DNA of 40,549 nt, from contig CAZVWH010000014.1 in assembly GCA_964631175.1 (NCBI GenBank), forward strand, positions 1 to 40,549, in the 5' to 3' direction. Position 1 is the stretch's first letter, and each line of letters starts with the position of its first letter. The translations under genes were made by a program, and so were the position numbers. This DNA is from CAZVWH01 sp964631175 (GTDB taxonomy: Bacteria > Planctomycetota > Phycisphaerae > Sedimentisphaerales > Anaerobacaceae). A model generated the notes under the pieces. The model saw only the letters and a program-made list of their open reading frames with translations. It searched no databases and was not told the DNA's origin. Positions 24,147 to 31,425 of this stretch are shown in pieces.

Positions 24147-25883
24147 TTAATCTACCAACACTTCTTCTGACTGTGTTATTCTCGCTACCTCGGCAGGTGT
24201 GGTTATTCCATTGAATATTTTGATTTTGCCATCCTCCAACAATGATCTCATTCCACTTGCCTTAGCTGCCTTTCTTAGTTCTGAAGCCGGTGCCTTTTTA
24301 AAGGATAGCTCCCTTAATTCGTTATTCATTTCCACCATTTCGAAGATGGCGAGTCGGCCTTTATAGCCTGTATTCTGGCATTGAGAGCATCCAGCGCCTT
24401 TGTAAACCGGACGTTTTTCGACATCTTCTCCGGTGATATTGAGCATCCTCAGATATTGTTGGTCGGGTTCTTTATCGACTTGCTTGCACTTTTTACAAAT
24501 AACTCTTACAAGCCTTTGTGCCATAATGGCTTGTATCGAGCTGGCAACAAGGAAGGGCTTAACACCCATATCTATAAGACGCGTAATCGCGCTGCAAGCA
24601 TCATTGGTGTGTAATGTGCTAAAAACCAGGTGTCCGGTAAGTGCTGCCTGAACTGCGATATCTGCAACGGTGCTGTCTCGAATCTCGCCGATTAATATAA
24701 TATTGGGAGCCTGCCTGAGCATTGCTCGCAGAATCCTGTCAAATGACAACCCGATTTCTTCTTTAACCTGACACTGATTCATCCCGTCGAAGTTATATTC
24801 CACAGGGTCTTCAGCGGTTACGATCTTCTTATCTGGTTTGTTAAGTTCCTGCAACGCTGCATACAAGGTAGTGGTTTTACCGCTACCAGTCGGACCTGTA
24901 ACTAAGAAGATGCCGTTCGGTCTTCTAATTATCTTCTGAAACAGCTCATAGTTATCCTGTTCAAAGCCCAGTGATTCGATACCGATATTGACAGCGTCTC
25001 TGCGTAAGATTCGCAGCACCACACTTGCTCCGTGGCTGCCGGGCAAAGATGAAACACGAAAATCGATATCCTGTCCTGCGATTACACGTTTAATACGACC
25101 GTCCTGGGGCAGTCTTTTCTCAGCGATATCCATGCCGGACAGAATTTTTAGCCGCGCAATCAACGGTGCCTGCATATTCTTGGGAATATTGTCCTTTACC
25201 AGACAAACTCCATCTACACGGTATCTCACGCGTACCCTGTCAGCCATCGGCTCAACATGTATGTCGCTGGCTCGCATATGATAGGCATTATCTATTATAA
25301 GGTTTACCAGTCTGATAATGGGACCCTCATCGTCATCGGCTCCACCTTGGCCCTGGTAAGCTTCAGTTTCTAATTGGCTACCCACTTCAGCAAGTTCTGC
25401 GGCAGTTGCATCGATGCTATGTCTTAGCCTATCGTCTTCTACATTTGTTGTTGTCTCGAAAAGTTCCTGAATGGAGGAGCGAATTCTGGAGGGGTTCGCC
25501 AGATAGCATTCCAATTCTACGTTCGAGCGGAGCCGAATTGTATCCAACATATCCAGGTCTGAGGGGTCGCTGATAATCAATCTTAATTTTCCGTTATTCA
25601 TGTTTAGTGGCAGGACGTTATGCCTTTTGATGAGGTCTTCTGGAATAAGCTTGGTCGCATCGGATGGAATGGAGATTTGATCTAAGTTGACGTACTTTAA
25701 GCCGAATTGCTTGGCAATCGCCTTAGTCAGCGTTTCTTCATCTATCAGGCCCTCTTGCAACAGTACTTCGCCGAGTCGCTTACCGTTAGTTTTTGAGGCC
25801 TTTATAGCATTGATAAGGGCCTCTTTTTTTACCAGGCCGGCTCTATAAAGTATTTCGCCTAAATGTTTACGCTTCTTAGCCAT
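24147..25883 (-). CDS. GspE/PilB-type assembly ATPase 2 with MshEN repeats
   Basis: 578 residues. Two N-terminal MshEN-type repeats (HLGEILYRAGLVKKEALINAIKAS starting at about 7; RLGEVLLQEGLIDEETLTKAIAKQ at about 36). The catalytic core has Walker A GPTGSGKT, TAEDPVEYNFDG, IILIGEIRD, FSTLHTNDACS and a tetra-Cys zinc motif (CKKCKQVDKE...CSQCQNTGYKGR). It is clearly paralogous to the protein at 20948-22711. Two assembly ATPases next to one PilT and one GspF suggest either two pilin systems sharing a platform or a specialised second motor. It is the first gene of the cluster on this strand. Confidence 0.92.
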   Translation of the reverse strand: MAKKRKHLGEILYRAGLVKKEALINAIKASKTNGKRLGEVLLQEGLIDEETLTKAIAKQFGLKYVNLDQISIPSDATKLIPEDLIKRHNVLPLNMNNGKLRLIISDPSDLDMLDTIRLRSNVELECYLANPSRIRSSIQELFETTTNVEDDRLRHSIDATAAELAEVGSQLETEAYQGQGGADDDEGPIIRLVNLIIDNAYHMRASDIHVEPMADRVRVRYRVDGVCLVKDNIPKNMQAPLIARLKILSGMDIAEKRLPQDGRIKRVIAGQDIDFRVSSLPGSHGASVVLRILRRDAVNIGIESLGFEQDNYELFQKIIRRPNGIFLVTGPTGSGKTTTLYAALQELNKPDKKIVTAEDPVEYNFDGMNQCQVKEEIGLSFDRILRAMLRQAPNIILIGEIRDSTVADIAVQAALTGHLVFSTLHTNDACSAITRLIDMGVKPFLVASSIQAIMAQRLVRVICKKCKQVDKEPDQQYLRMLNITGEDVEKRPVYKGAGCSQCQNTGYKGRLAIFEMVEMNNELRELSFKKAPASELRKAAKASGMRSLLEDGKIKIFNGITTPAEVARITQSEEVLVD

Positions 25884-25949
25884 TTTCCACTCGTGTTTTG
25901 CTGATTACCCTGAATTGTATTATACCATTGGCAATAAATTTAGTCAAAC

Positions 25950-27206
25950 CTACAATTTTAATAGGACCATATTTAGCGCAATTTGTGTAGTTATGAGTCG
26001 TATAGAATTTCTATCTTTGGATGGGAAGATAAAGCGTTTAGTTTCACATCCGCTACTCATGTCCACACTAATATATATCAGGCCGACGGGTTTTTGTTCG
26101 CTTGCGCCGGTTGGACCGGCTATGCCGGTTATGCCGATAGCAAAGTCTGTGCCGGCTTTGTTTCTGGCCTGTTGAGCCATAGCCTCCGCCACCTGCTCAC
26201 TAACAGCACCATATTTCTCTATCAGATCAGGCGGTATGCCAAGCTCGTTGGTTTTAGCGCTGTTGCTGTAGGTAACCCAGCCGTACGTGAAATATCTGCT
26301 TGCACCCGGGATGTCGGTCAGCAGTTTGGCTAAGGTGCCGCCTGTGCAGGATTCGGCTGTAGCGATTGTTTTATTCTGTTGTGCCAATTTTTCGCCAACG
26401 ACCTCAGCCAAACTCTGCTCGCCCGTTCCATAAACAATTTCTCCCAATAGACTACGAAGTAGCTTTTCATCTTTATCAGCCATTTGCTCGGCTTTATTTT
26501 TATCTTCTGCTGTTGCTATAATTGTCAGGGTGATCACGCCGTGCTCCGCTGTGCAGTTGATTAGCGGATTTCTGCCACGCTGCATTAGCTCGTCGAGCAG
26601 TTCGGCGATGTTTGATTCGCCTGTACCGAAGCACTTCAGTTTCCGTATGATTACAGCTTGATCGCCTGCAAATTTTTGCAGCACCGGCAGAACAGATTCT
26701 TCAAACATCCGCTTCATTTCCAACGGCACGCCAGGCAAAGCAAAAAATAGTTTGCTCTTAGATTCAGCCATAATCCCCGGAGCCGTGCCCAGATTATTAT
26801 CGAGCGCTTTGGCACCTGCTGGTATGTATGCCTGGATTTTATTTTTCGCAGGCATCTTTAGATTCCGATTGGCGAAGCGTCTTTGAATCTTGTCTAAAAG
26901 TTTTTTCTGCAATTGCAAATCAGTACCGAGGAATTTGGCAAAAGCCTGTCGGGTCAGGTCATCATCGGTCGGCCCCAGCCCTCCGGTTGCTATTATAATA
27001 TCAGCGTCACTGCTTGCTAAACTCAACGCATGGACGATTGAATCTATCTCATCGCCGATGGTATAGGCGCTGATAACAGGTATGCCGATTGAAAGCAGTC
27101 TTTCGCCTAGATATGAAGCATTAGTGCTTATAGTCTGGCCGCTAAGAAGCTCATTACCGATACTGACAATACTTGCTTTGCCGTAAGGCATCTTGACGAT
27201 TTTCAT
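25950..27206 (-). CDS. cinA: CinA: nicotinamide-nucleotide amidohydrolase / competence-damage protein
   Basis: 418 residues from ATG 27206 (the frame also opens at 27239). The N-terminal MoCF/COG1058 domain shows ASIVSIGNELLSGQTISTNASYLGERL and ATGGLGPTDDDLTRQAFAKF. The C-terminal PncC domain shows TIATAESCTGGTLAKLLTDIPGASRYFTYGWVTYSN and FAIGITGIAGPTGA. CinA-type proteins hydrolyse ADP-ribose or NMN in pyridine-nucleotide salvage and in some species are co-regulated with competence. It lies 67 bases beyond the pilus ATPase gene; a functional link with pili is possible but not shown. Confidence 0.95.
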   Translation of the reverse strand: MKIVKMPYGKASIVSIGNELLSGQTISTNASYLGERLLSIGIPVISAYTIGDEIDSIVHALSLASSDADIIIATGGLGPTDDDLTRQAFAKFLGTDLQLQKKLLDKIQRRFANRNLKMPAKNKIQAYIPAGAKALDNNLGTAPGIMAESKSKLFFALPGVPLEMKRMFEESVLPVLQKFAGDQAVIIRKLKCFGTGESNIAELLDELMQRGRNPLINCTAEHGVITLTIIATAEDKNKAEQMADKDEKLLRSLLGEIVYGTGEQSLAEVVGEKLAQQNKTIATAESCTGGTLAKLLTDIPGASRYFTYGWVTYSNSAKTNELGIPPDLIEKYGAVSEQVAEAMAQQARNKAGTDFAIGITGIAGPTGASEQKPVGLIYISVDMSSGCETKRFIFPSKDRNSIRLITTQIALNMVLLKL

Positions 27207-27265
27207 AAGAGTGGATTTTAATCTGAGCTTCAACCGCAATGATGTGCATCAGACCCTACGTTCTG

Positions 27266-27454
27266 CTATTTTACTGGTGGTATCCCAAGGTCCTTGCATA
27301 TTTTTCTTGCCAGGATATCTCTTATCTCATTATGCCTGGGAATTGCCGATCTTTTATTTAATGCTGGATTATGCCACCAGGAATGACGTCCCCCTTCTCT
27401 AATGAACTTGCAACCTTGCGAGCCCAGATACCTGAGCAATTCTTTCCTTTTCAT
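27266..27454 (-). CDS. hicA: HicA-family toxin (mRNA interferase)
   Basis: 62 residues of the HicA double-stranded-RNA-binding fold. The catalytic His lies in EGGRHSWWHNP, and the family ending IPRHNEIRDILARKICKDLGI is intact. HicA toxins cleave mRNA ribosome-independently. Its ATG overlaps the hicB stop by four bases (ATGA at 27451-27454), so translation is coupled. The gene order here is antitoxin first, the reverse of the E. coli hicAB order. Confidence 0.92.
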   Translation of the reverse strand: MKRKELLRYLGSQGCKFIREGGRHSWWHNPALNKRSAIPRHNEIRDILARKICKDLGIPPVK

Positions 27455-27660
27455 ATAGCAATTTGCTCTTCCTGAAAGTCTGCTCCGACAGCGGATATTG
27501 CATCCTGCCGATTAAATTCCAAAGCCTCCTTTAATGTTACTTTTAGGCTTTTTAGCAGCTCCTTACGCGTACACTCCTGGCAGTTAACACCAGGCACTTC
27601 TTCGATCCACCCAATCCACCAATCACCGTCTTTCTTAGTTACTGCGGTATATATGCTCAT
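27451..27660 (-). CDS. hicB: HicB-family antitoxin
   Basis: 69 residues with the partial RNase H-like HicB fold: YTAVTKKDGDWWIGWIEEVPGVNCQECTRKELLKSLKVTLKEAL. It neutralises HicA. The short length means it lacks the C-terminal helix-turn-helix or ribbon-helix-helix DNA-binding domain found in longer HicB proteins, so operator binding may need another factor. A candidate promoter lies at 27789-27817 with a leader of about 120 bases. Confidence 0.9.
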   Translation of the reverse strand: MSIYTAVTKKDGDWWIGWIEEVPGVNCQECTRKELLKSLKVTLKEALEFNRQDAISAVGADFQEEQIAI

Positions 27661-27788
27661 ACTTTTACCTTCCGGTTTTTTCTTGCGGTGAGGGCTTCGA
27701 CTGAGCTCAGCCGAATGTCCTTGTCGAATCCAAAGGTCCGTTCCAACACCTGATATTACTCATTTAATAAACTCTATCCTCAGTTAGT

Positions 27789-27817
27789 AGTTTAAGATAA
27801 TAGACGTCTTCAGTCAA
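27789..27817 (-). promoter_or_regulatory. Candidate hicBA promoter
   Basis: On the minus strand, TTGACT (27817-27812), a 17-base spacer, TAAACT (27794-27789). Confidence 0.4.
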
Positions 27818-27915
27818 GGAATACTTACGAAGAAAACGCACAAAGTAAAAGGACTAAATTGCTATTCCGAGCCTTGGCCTGCGCTGGGATAAACTCCAGC
27901 AGGAATCCTGTTTAG

Positions 27916-27935
27916 CCCCGCAATTTATTGCGGGG
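27916..27935. repeat. Perfect 9-bp inverted repeat
   Basis: CCCCGCAAT-TT-ATTGCGGGG. A G+C-rich hairpin without a clear T-run; it may be a repeat element or weak bidirectional terminator. Confidence 0.55.
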
Positions 27936-28056
27936 TCATTTATTAGAATTCAATGGGCAATCTCAATCCCAATAATCAATATTGAAGCACAGAAGATTGG
28001 CTAGTGCATCTTCAATCGTTTGATTCGTTAGCATGTTGACTATCTGTATTTTCTTC

Positions 28057-28707
28057 TTATTGTTTTTCGAAGCGGCTAGCCAGCAAACCCGAAAAAACCT
28101 TAAAAATGAAATATACTAAAGATAATACAGATCCGATTAATCCTCCATATAATCCGAACTTAGCTGGATTTACTCCACCTATGAAGTTGACTTCTTTTAT
28201 TTCTTCATAACTTCCTGTTGGCTCATACGTGATATTGGGGGAATAATCCCAAACTAAGACGGTGGGTGTCGGATGCCTTACCTGCGGATCAAACGGTGGC
28301 AAGCCTATAAGTTCCTTAATTATCCTTTTCGAAGTCTTGCGTTGCCATTTAGGTTTGCCTAGCCTCGGAATCAAAACTTCTTGTTTTTTTACAATAATAT
28401 TTGCCTTCCCAATGCCTGTTACTGTCTTCGACGTCGGGAACAAGAGCGGTTTTCCAGTCGAATCAACCTCTGGTACAGGTTTAATCACAGGTTTAAAGTC
28501 TTTCTGTGGTTCGGAAAGCAAATGGGGCTTAGGGATTTTACCTATCTCTCTTTCCTCATATCTTGCTTTAAGGCTCGTGGTGGTTATTGGGTTAGATATC
28601 TGTGTATATTGTATTAGAAGTGCCAGTATATAACCAAACAGGAGAAAGAACCCCGGAATTGCAGCAATTATATCATTAAGTGTAACCTTGGCTCGATAAT
28701 CAATCAT
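28057..28707 (-). CDS. Hypothetical protein with two membrane segments
   Basis: 216 residues from ATG 28707, supported by TAGGGAT upstream; the longer frame from 28731 starts near the gap and is rejected. One hydrophobic segment lies near the N terminus (IIAAIPGFFLLFGYILALLIQY) and one near the C terminus (GLYGGLIGSVLSLVYFIFKVFSGLL). The 150 residues between are Pro/Lys-rich and would lie on one side of the membrane. I recognise no family. It lies just left of the assembly gap, so its upstream context is unknown. Confidence 0.6.
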   Translation of the reverse strand: MIDYRAKVTLNDIIAAIPGFFLLFGYILALLIQYTQISNPITTTSLKARYEEREIGKIPKPHLLSEPQKDFKPVIKPVPEVDSTGKPLLFPTSKTVTGIGKANIIVKKQEVLIPRLGKPKWQRKTSKRIIKELIGLPPFDPQVRHPTPTVLVWDYSPNITYEPTGSYEEIKEVNFIGGVNPAKFGLYGGLIGSVLSLVYFIFKVFSGLLASRFEKQ

Positions 28708-28736
28708 TTTTATCCCTAACGAAAGAGCCATGTAGG

Positions 28737-28836
28737 NNNNNNNNNNNNNNNNNNNNNNNNNNNNNNNNNNNNNNNNNNNNNNNNNNNNNNNNNNNNNNNN
28801 NNNNNNNNNNNNNNNNNNNNNNNNNNNNNNNNNNNN
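28737..28836. other. Assembly gap (100 N)
   Basis: Exactly 100 N, the usual placeholder for a scaffold gap of unknown length. It begins inside the RAYT gene, so the break is probably caused by a multicopy transposase. Confidence 0.95.
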
Positions 28837-28946
28837 TTTACGATCTTCCCGGCATTAGCATCAGCAAATATCTTTCGCCGGTTGTATGTCACGACGGCAA
28901 AGAAATATGTCCCGCCATCACAAAACCATCGTCTATGGTCTGGCAT
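28837..28946 (-). CDS. REP-associated tyrosine transposase (RAYT/Y1_Tnp), 5' fragment cut by the gap
   Basis: Only 36 residues remain: MPDHRRWFCDGGTYFFAVVTYNRRKIFAD and a few more, then the gap. The pattern RRW...GGTYFF.VVTY.RR is the characteristic N terminus of RAYTs, Y1 transposases related to TnpA of IS200/IS605 that process REP palindromes. The catalytic HUH motif and the Tyr would lie in the gap. A hairpin suited to be its REP partner is at 28967-28984. Together with the many palindromes in this window, this makes a RAYT-REP system likely in the genome. Confidence 0.75.
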
Positions 28947-28966
28947 GTATCTATTCTCCTATAATT

Positions 28967-28984
28967 GGTGCGATTCATCGCACC
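28967..28984. repeat. Hairpin GGTGCGA-TTCA-TCGCACC upstream of the RAYT gene
   Basis: Perfect 7-bp stem with 4-base loop, 20 bases before the RAYT start codon. RAYT genes are typically flanked by the REP palindromes they act on. Confidence 0.6.
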
Positions 28985-29157
28985 CTACCTTACCGAAATA
29001 TTTCTTCCGGCCTCGCTTTGACTCCTATCGAGTCTTTCAGATTTATCATATTATGCCTGCATCTACTGCAGTTCCATCCGAAAGATAACAGCAAGCTCAG
29101 AGGCCCGCAGCCTTCGGCGGGACCGGTGGAGTGATTTGTTAGCATATGTCTTTCTCT

Positions 29158-29631
29158 TCACCACAATTTTGGAAATACAGCCCATACTTTTGATTTATAT
29201 TCAAAATATTCATCACCAAACTTTTCTATTAAATGTTTTTCCTCAATAGGTATTAATGCACGAAAAATTATGTACATAAAGATTGGAATTGTGATGCCTA
29301 AAATTGAACCTCTTAATATTACGATACCAGGCACAATGAAGGAAATCCATGATGCATATATAGGATGCCGTAAATACGCATAGACTCCTTTTTTGCATAA
29401 CTTGCCTTCATAAAAATATTTATCGATTGTAACGGCGGGAATAAGAAGAATAATTAATCCAGTTCCAATCAATAAAATGCCAAGCATAATATTGATTAAT
29501 CTTGAATAAATAACAAATTTCATTTCCGGAAACACAATATTTTGAATGGTAAATACAATTCCCGCATATATTAATGATATTATCGTAAATTTTGGGCCAA
29601 TACCCCACCTTGTCATTTTTTCATTATTCAT
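29158..29631 (-). CDS. Isoprenylcysteine carboxyl methyltransferase-like membrane protein
   Basis: 157 residues from ATG 29631; start is uncertain (alternatives TTG 29646, ATG 29616). Four to five hydrophobic segments. The C-terminal part has the ICMT/phospholipid-methyltransferase signature GVYAYLRHPIYASWISF and, after the last helix, IEEKHLIEKFGDEYFEYKSKVWAVFP, where the E-E-x-x-L and Y-x-x-Y pattern forms the S-adenosylmethionine site. The substrate is unknown in bacteria of this group. The base composition is more A+T-rich than its neighbours, which may hint at transfer. It lies 45-60 bases after the polyferredoxin gene on the same strand. Confidence 0.78.
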   Translation of the reverse strand: MNNEKMTRWGIGPKFTIISLIYAGIVFTIQNIVFPEMKFVIYSRLINIMLGILLIGTGLIILLIPAVTIDKYFYEGKLCKKGVYAYLRHPIYASWISFIVPGIVILRGSILGITIPIFMYIIFRALIPIEEKHLIEKFGDEYFEYKSKVWAVFPKLW

Positions 29632-29641
29632 TTTTTGTGCT

Positions 29642-29698
29642 AACAATGTGGGTGAGGCGCGAGCTATTGCGAGTCGCCTCCACCCATCATGTTATTGT
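29642..29698. repeat. 57-bp palindromic element overlapping the polyferredoxin stop codon
   Basis: AACAATGTGGGTGAGGCG and CGCCTCCACCC...GTTATTGT form long imperfect arms around GAGCTATTGCGAG. The stop codon of the upstream gene (29692-29694) lies inside the right arm. Confidence 0.55.
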
Positions 29699-30867
29699 GT
29701 CTCTTTCTCGCGAGAGGTTTTTGAAAACACAGAACCATATCGGATAGCATCCTGGGGGCATACATTCAGGCAACGGGCGCAACTGAAGCAATCAGCACCA
29801 AATAGCTTATCTGATACTCTGCTTTTAGCGGCTTCCGTTGGGCAGGCCTGGATGCAAGCCCCACAGTTCGTACAACTCTCATGATCGATCTTAACCCTCA
29901 TTAAGCTGATCTGTTCTGCAATCCACGAAACAAAACCAAAAGGGCAGATAAGATGACAAAACGGCCGGTATATAAAAAAAGCGAGAGTTAGAGAAACAAC
30001 AACTGTGACCAGAATCAGCCAATGGTCGAAATCCAGATTGAACAGATTAAACGGGTTGAGATAATGGTAAATCACAAATCCCTTCCTGCCGCCGACAATA
30101 CCGAAGAGAAATAACAACACTACACAAAACAATCCACCCCTTATTGTATTCGTCAGCAAAAATGGCACCTTCCACCGCTTCATTTTACGGAGTATAGGAA
30201 GACTGTAGATCAATTCCTGCAGCGCTCCGAACGGGCAAGCCCATCCACAGATAAGCTTATTTCCGATGATGACCAATACAACGAAAAAGACCAAAGCAGG
30301 CAATTTGCTGATCGTAGATGGATACAGCCCCACCATGGCCTTAAAGACTTTAACTGTCCCTTCCATTGGATTCGGGGATTTCCCCAACACGAAACCACAT
30401 ACAAGCACGGCGGCAAGGAGGCATATGATATATGGGATTCGCGGATACCACAGTTTGCGCTCAGAGATATTTGCATTATCAGGCCGACCAAAGCGAGTCA
30501 GATACACCAAACCAAACAGCACGATTGCCGCAAATAGGTAATATTTTAGGCTTGTCGAGCGATGGGAAAGGATATGTGTAGTCGCATGATCCAGTTGTTC
30601 CTGAGATATTCCCAATTCGTTGAGTGGTTTTTTCTTCGGCGTGTCCAGTGGTAAGGCAAGCTCACGTGCCAGGCCTTTACCCGTGACATCCAGCTTTGGG
30701 ACAATTTCCCGGATACTCATGTTTACCGTGAATTTGTTTTCTGCCTGACTGGGCCTGTCAGGTTCGCATAATATGCCAAGAGCGCTAAGTAGAAGCACCG
30801 CTACTACGCTCACGATAAACCATATTTTTTGTCGTGGTGATAGTTTTGTCAGGTAGGTATAGACCAT
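29692..30867 (-). CDS. Membrane polyferredoxin (NapH/NosR-like 4Fe-4S protein)
   Basis: 391 residues with about six membrane segments. A periplasmic-looking segment (about 40-105) lies between the first and second. Four Cys clusters are visible: CGWACPFGALQE and CHLICPFGF in loop regions (the NapH/NosR-type CxxxCP motif), then two ferredoxin-type motifs CTNCGACIQACP and CFSCARCLNVCPQD at the C terminus. Such proteins pass electrons between the quinol pool and periplasmic reductases; the partner enzyme is not in view, so the specific pathway is unknown. Its stop codon is embedded in a palindromic repeat. Confidence 0.85.
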   Translation of the reverse strand: MVYTYLTKLSPRQKIWFIVSVVAVLLLSALGILCEPDRPSQAENKFTVNMSIREIVPKLDVTGKGLARELALPLDTPKKKPLNELGISQEQLDHATTHILSHRSTSLKYYLFAAIVLFGLVYLTRFGRPDNANISERKLWYPRIPYIICLLAAVLVCGFVLGKSPNPMEGTVKVFKAMVGLYPSTISKLPALVFFVVLVIIGNKLICGWACPFGALQELIYSLPILRKMKRWKVPFLLTNTIRGGLFCVVLLFLFGIVGGRKGFVIYHYLNPFNLFNLDFDHWLILVTVVVSLTLAFFIYRPFCHLICPFGFVSWIAEQISLMRVKIDHESCTNCGACIQACPTEAAKSRVSDKLFGADCFSCARCLNVCPQDAIRYGSVFSKTSREKETQ

Positions 30868-31039
30868 TGTGTTGATCCTCTAATTCTATCAAAAAATTGT
30901 TCAGGTCAGCTACTGAATTCTATCCTTATTTGCTGTGCACTGTCCCAAAGCCATTATTAACATATAGGCGTTTCTGCAATACAGTCATTCTAATCCTGGA
31001 CCACGAATCAGAGGTGTGCTCTCCTTGTTGTTAGGTTAA

Positions 31040-31055
31040 TTTACCCCGTGAGATA
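31040..31055. repeat. Left terminal inverted repeat of the GIY-YIG cassette
   Basis: TTTACCCCGTGAGATA. Its exact reverse complement is at 31307-31322. The repeat encodes the last residues and stop of the GIY-YIG gene (YLTG-stop). Confidence 0.85.
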
Positions 31056-31304
31056 ATTACGTACCCTTGTCTTTATGTATCTCTTGCCCCACGCTGTCTT
31101 GAGGTACTTTTCTCTCCTTGTCGCATCCTGCTGATTGATACAACCTTCCCAGTAGATGAGTTTCAAAGATCGTCGATCCTTAGTTGACCGAACATGCCCG
31201 CTATTGTGCTCCTCAAGACGCTTCTGTACATTCTTCGTGTATCCCACGTAAAACTTTTCGTCGTTCTGTGACAGCAGAATATATACATAGTAATATCTGT
31301 CCAT
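31041..31304 (-). CDS. GIY-YIG nuclease-domain protein in an inverted-repeat cassette
   Basis: 87 residues of the stand-alone GIY-YIG family (COG2827, YhbQ/UvrC-N type): YYVYILLSQNDEKFYVGYTKNVQKRLEEHNSG, with the two strand motifs here reading VYI and YVG, then the Arg of the KRLEEH helix, and DATRREKYLKTAWGKRYIK containing the catalytic Glu. These small nucleases are widespread and mostly uncharacterised. The gene almost exactly fills the space between perfect 16-bp inverted repeats; the ATG is 3 bases inside the right one and the stop codon is inside the left one. That geometry suggests a mobile single-gene cassette. Confidence 0.88.
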   Translation of the reverse strand: MDRYYYVYILLSQNDEKFYVGYTKNVQKRLEEHNSGHVRSTKDRRSLKLIYWEGCINQQDATRREKYLKTAWGKRYIKTRVRNYLTG

Positions 31305-31306
31305 TC

Positions 31307-31322
31307 TATCTCACGGGGTAAA
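31307..31322. repeat. Right terminal inverted repeat of the GIY-YIG cassette
   Basis: TATCTCACGGGGTAAA, the exact reverse complement of 31040-31055. A related end CTCTAACGGGGTAAAC is found on the minus strand inside the next gene near 32227. Confidence 0.85.
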
Positions 31323-31359
31323 CATAACATAAAAAAAGGGGAATCTTCAAGAAAAAAAA

Positions 31360-31415
31360 GAGGACGGAAGACAGAAGACAGAGGACGGAGGACAGAGGGC
31401 AGAAGACAGAAGCCT
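31360..31415. repeat. Tandem heptamer array, eight units of GARGACR type
   Basis: Eight consecutive heptamers: GAGGACG, GAAGACA (twice), GAGGACG, GAGGACA, GAGGGCA, GAAGACA, GAAGCCT. The array lies just beyond the 3' end of the NHL-protein gene. Confidence 0.85.
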
Positions 31416-31425
31416 GCCCTACCTG

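Larger units (their letters stand above)
27661..28056. other. Non-coding 396-bp stretch with repeats and a candidate promoter
   Basis: Contains a repeat of the CTTGTCGAATCC / TTCGACTGAGCTCAG type at about 27690-27731, a possible hicBA promoter and the hairpin at 27916-27935. I see no gene. Confidence 0.5.

Noticed and set aside
28716..28946. A single frame running through the N gap
   Set aside because: The gap length is unknown, so the frame cannot be trusted; only the part from 28837 is kept as RAYT.
31360..31415. CRISPR array
   Set aside because: Units are contiguous heptamers without spacers, and no cas gene is near.
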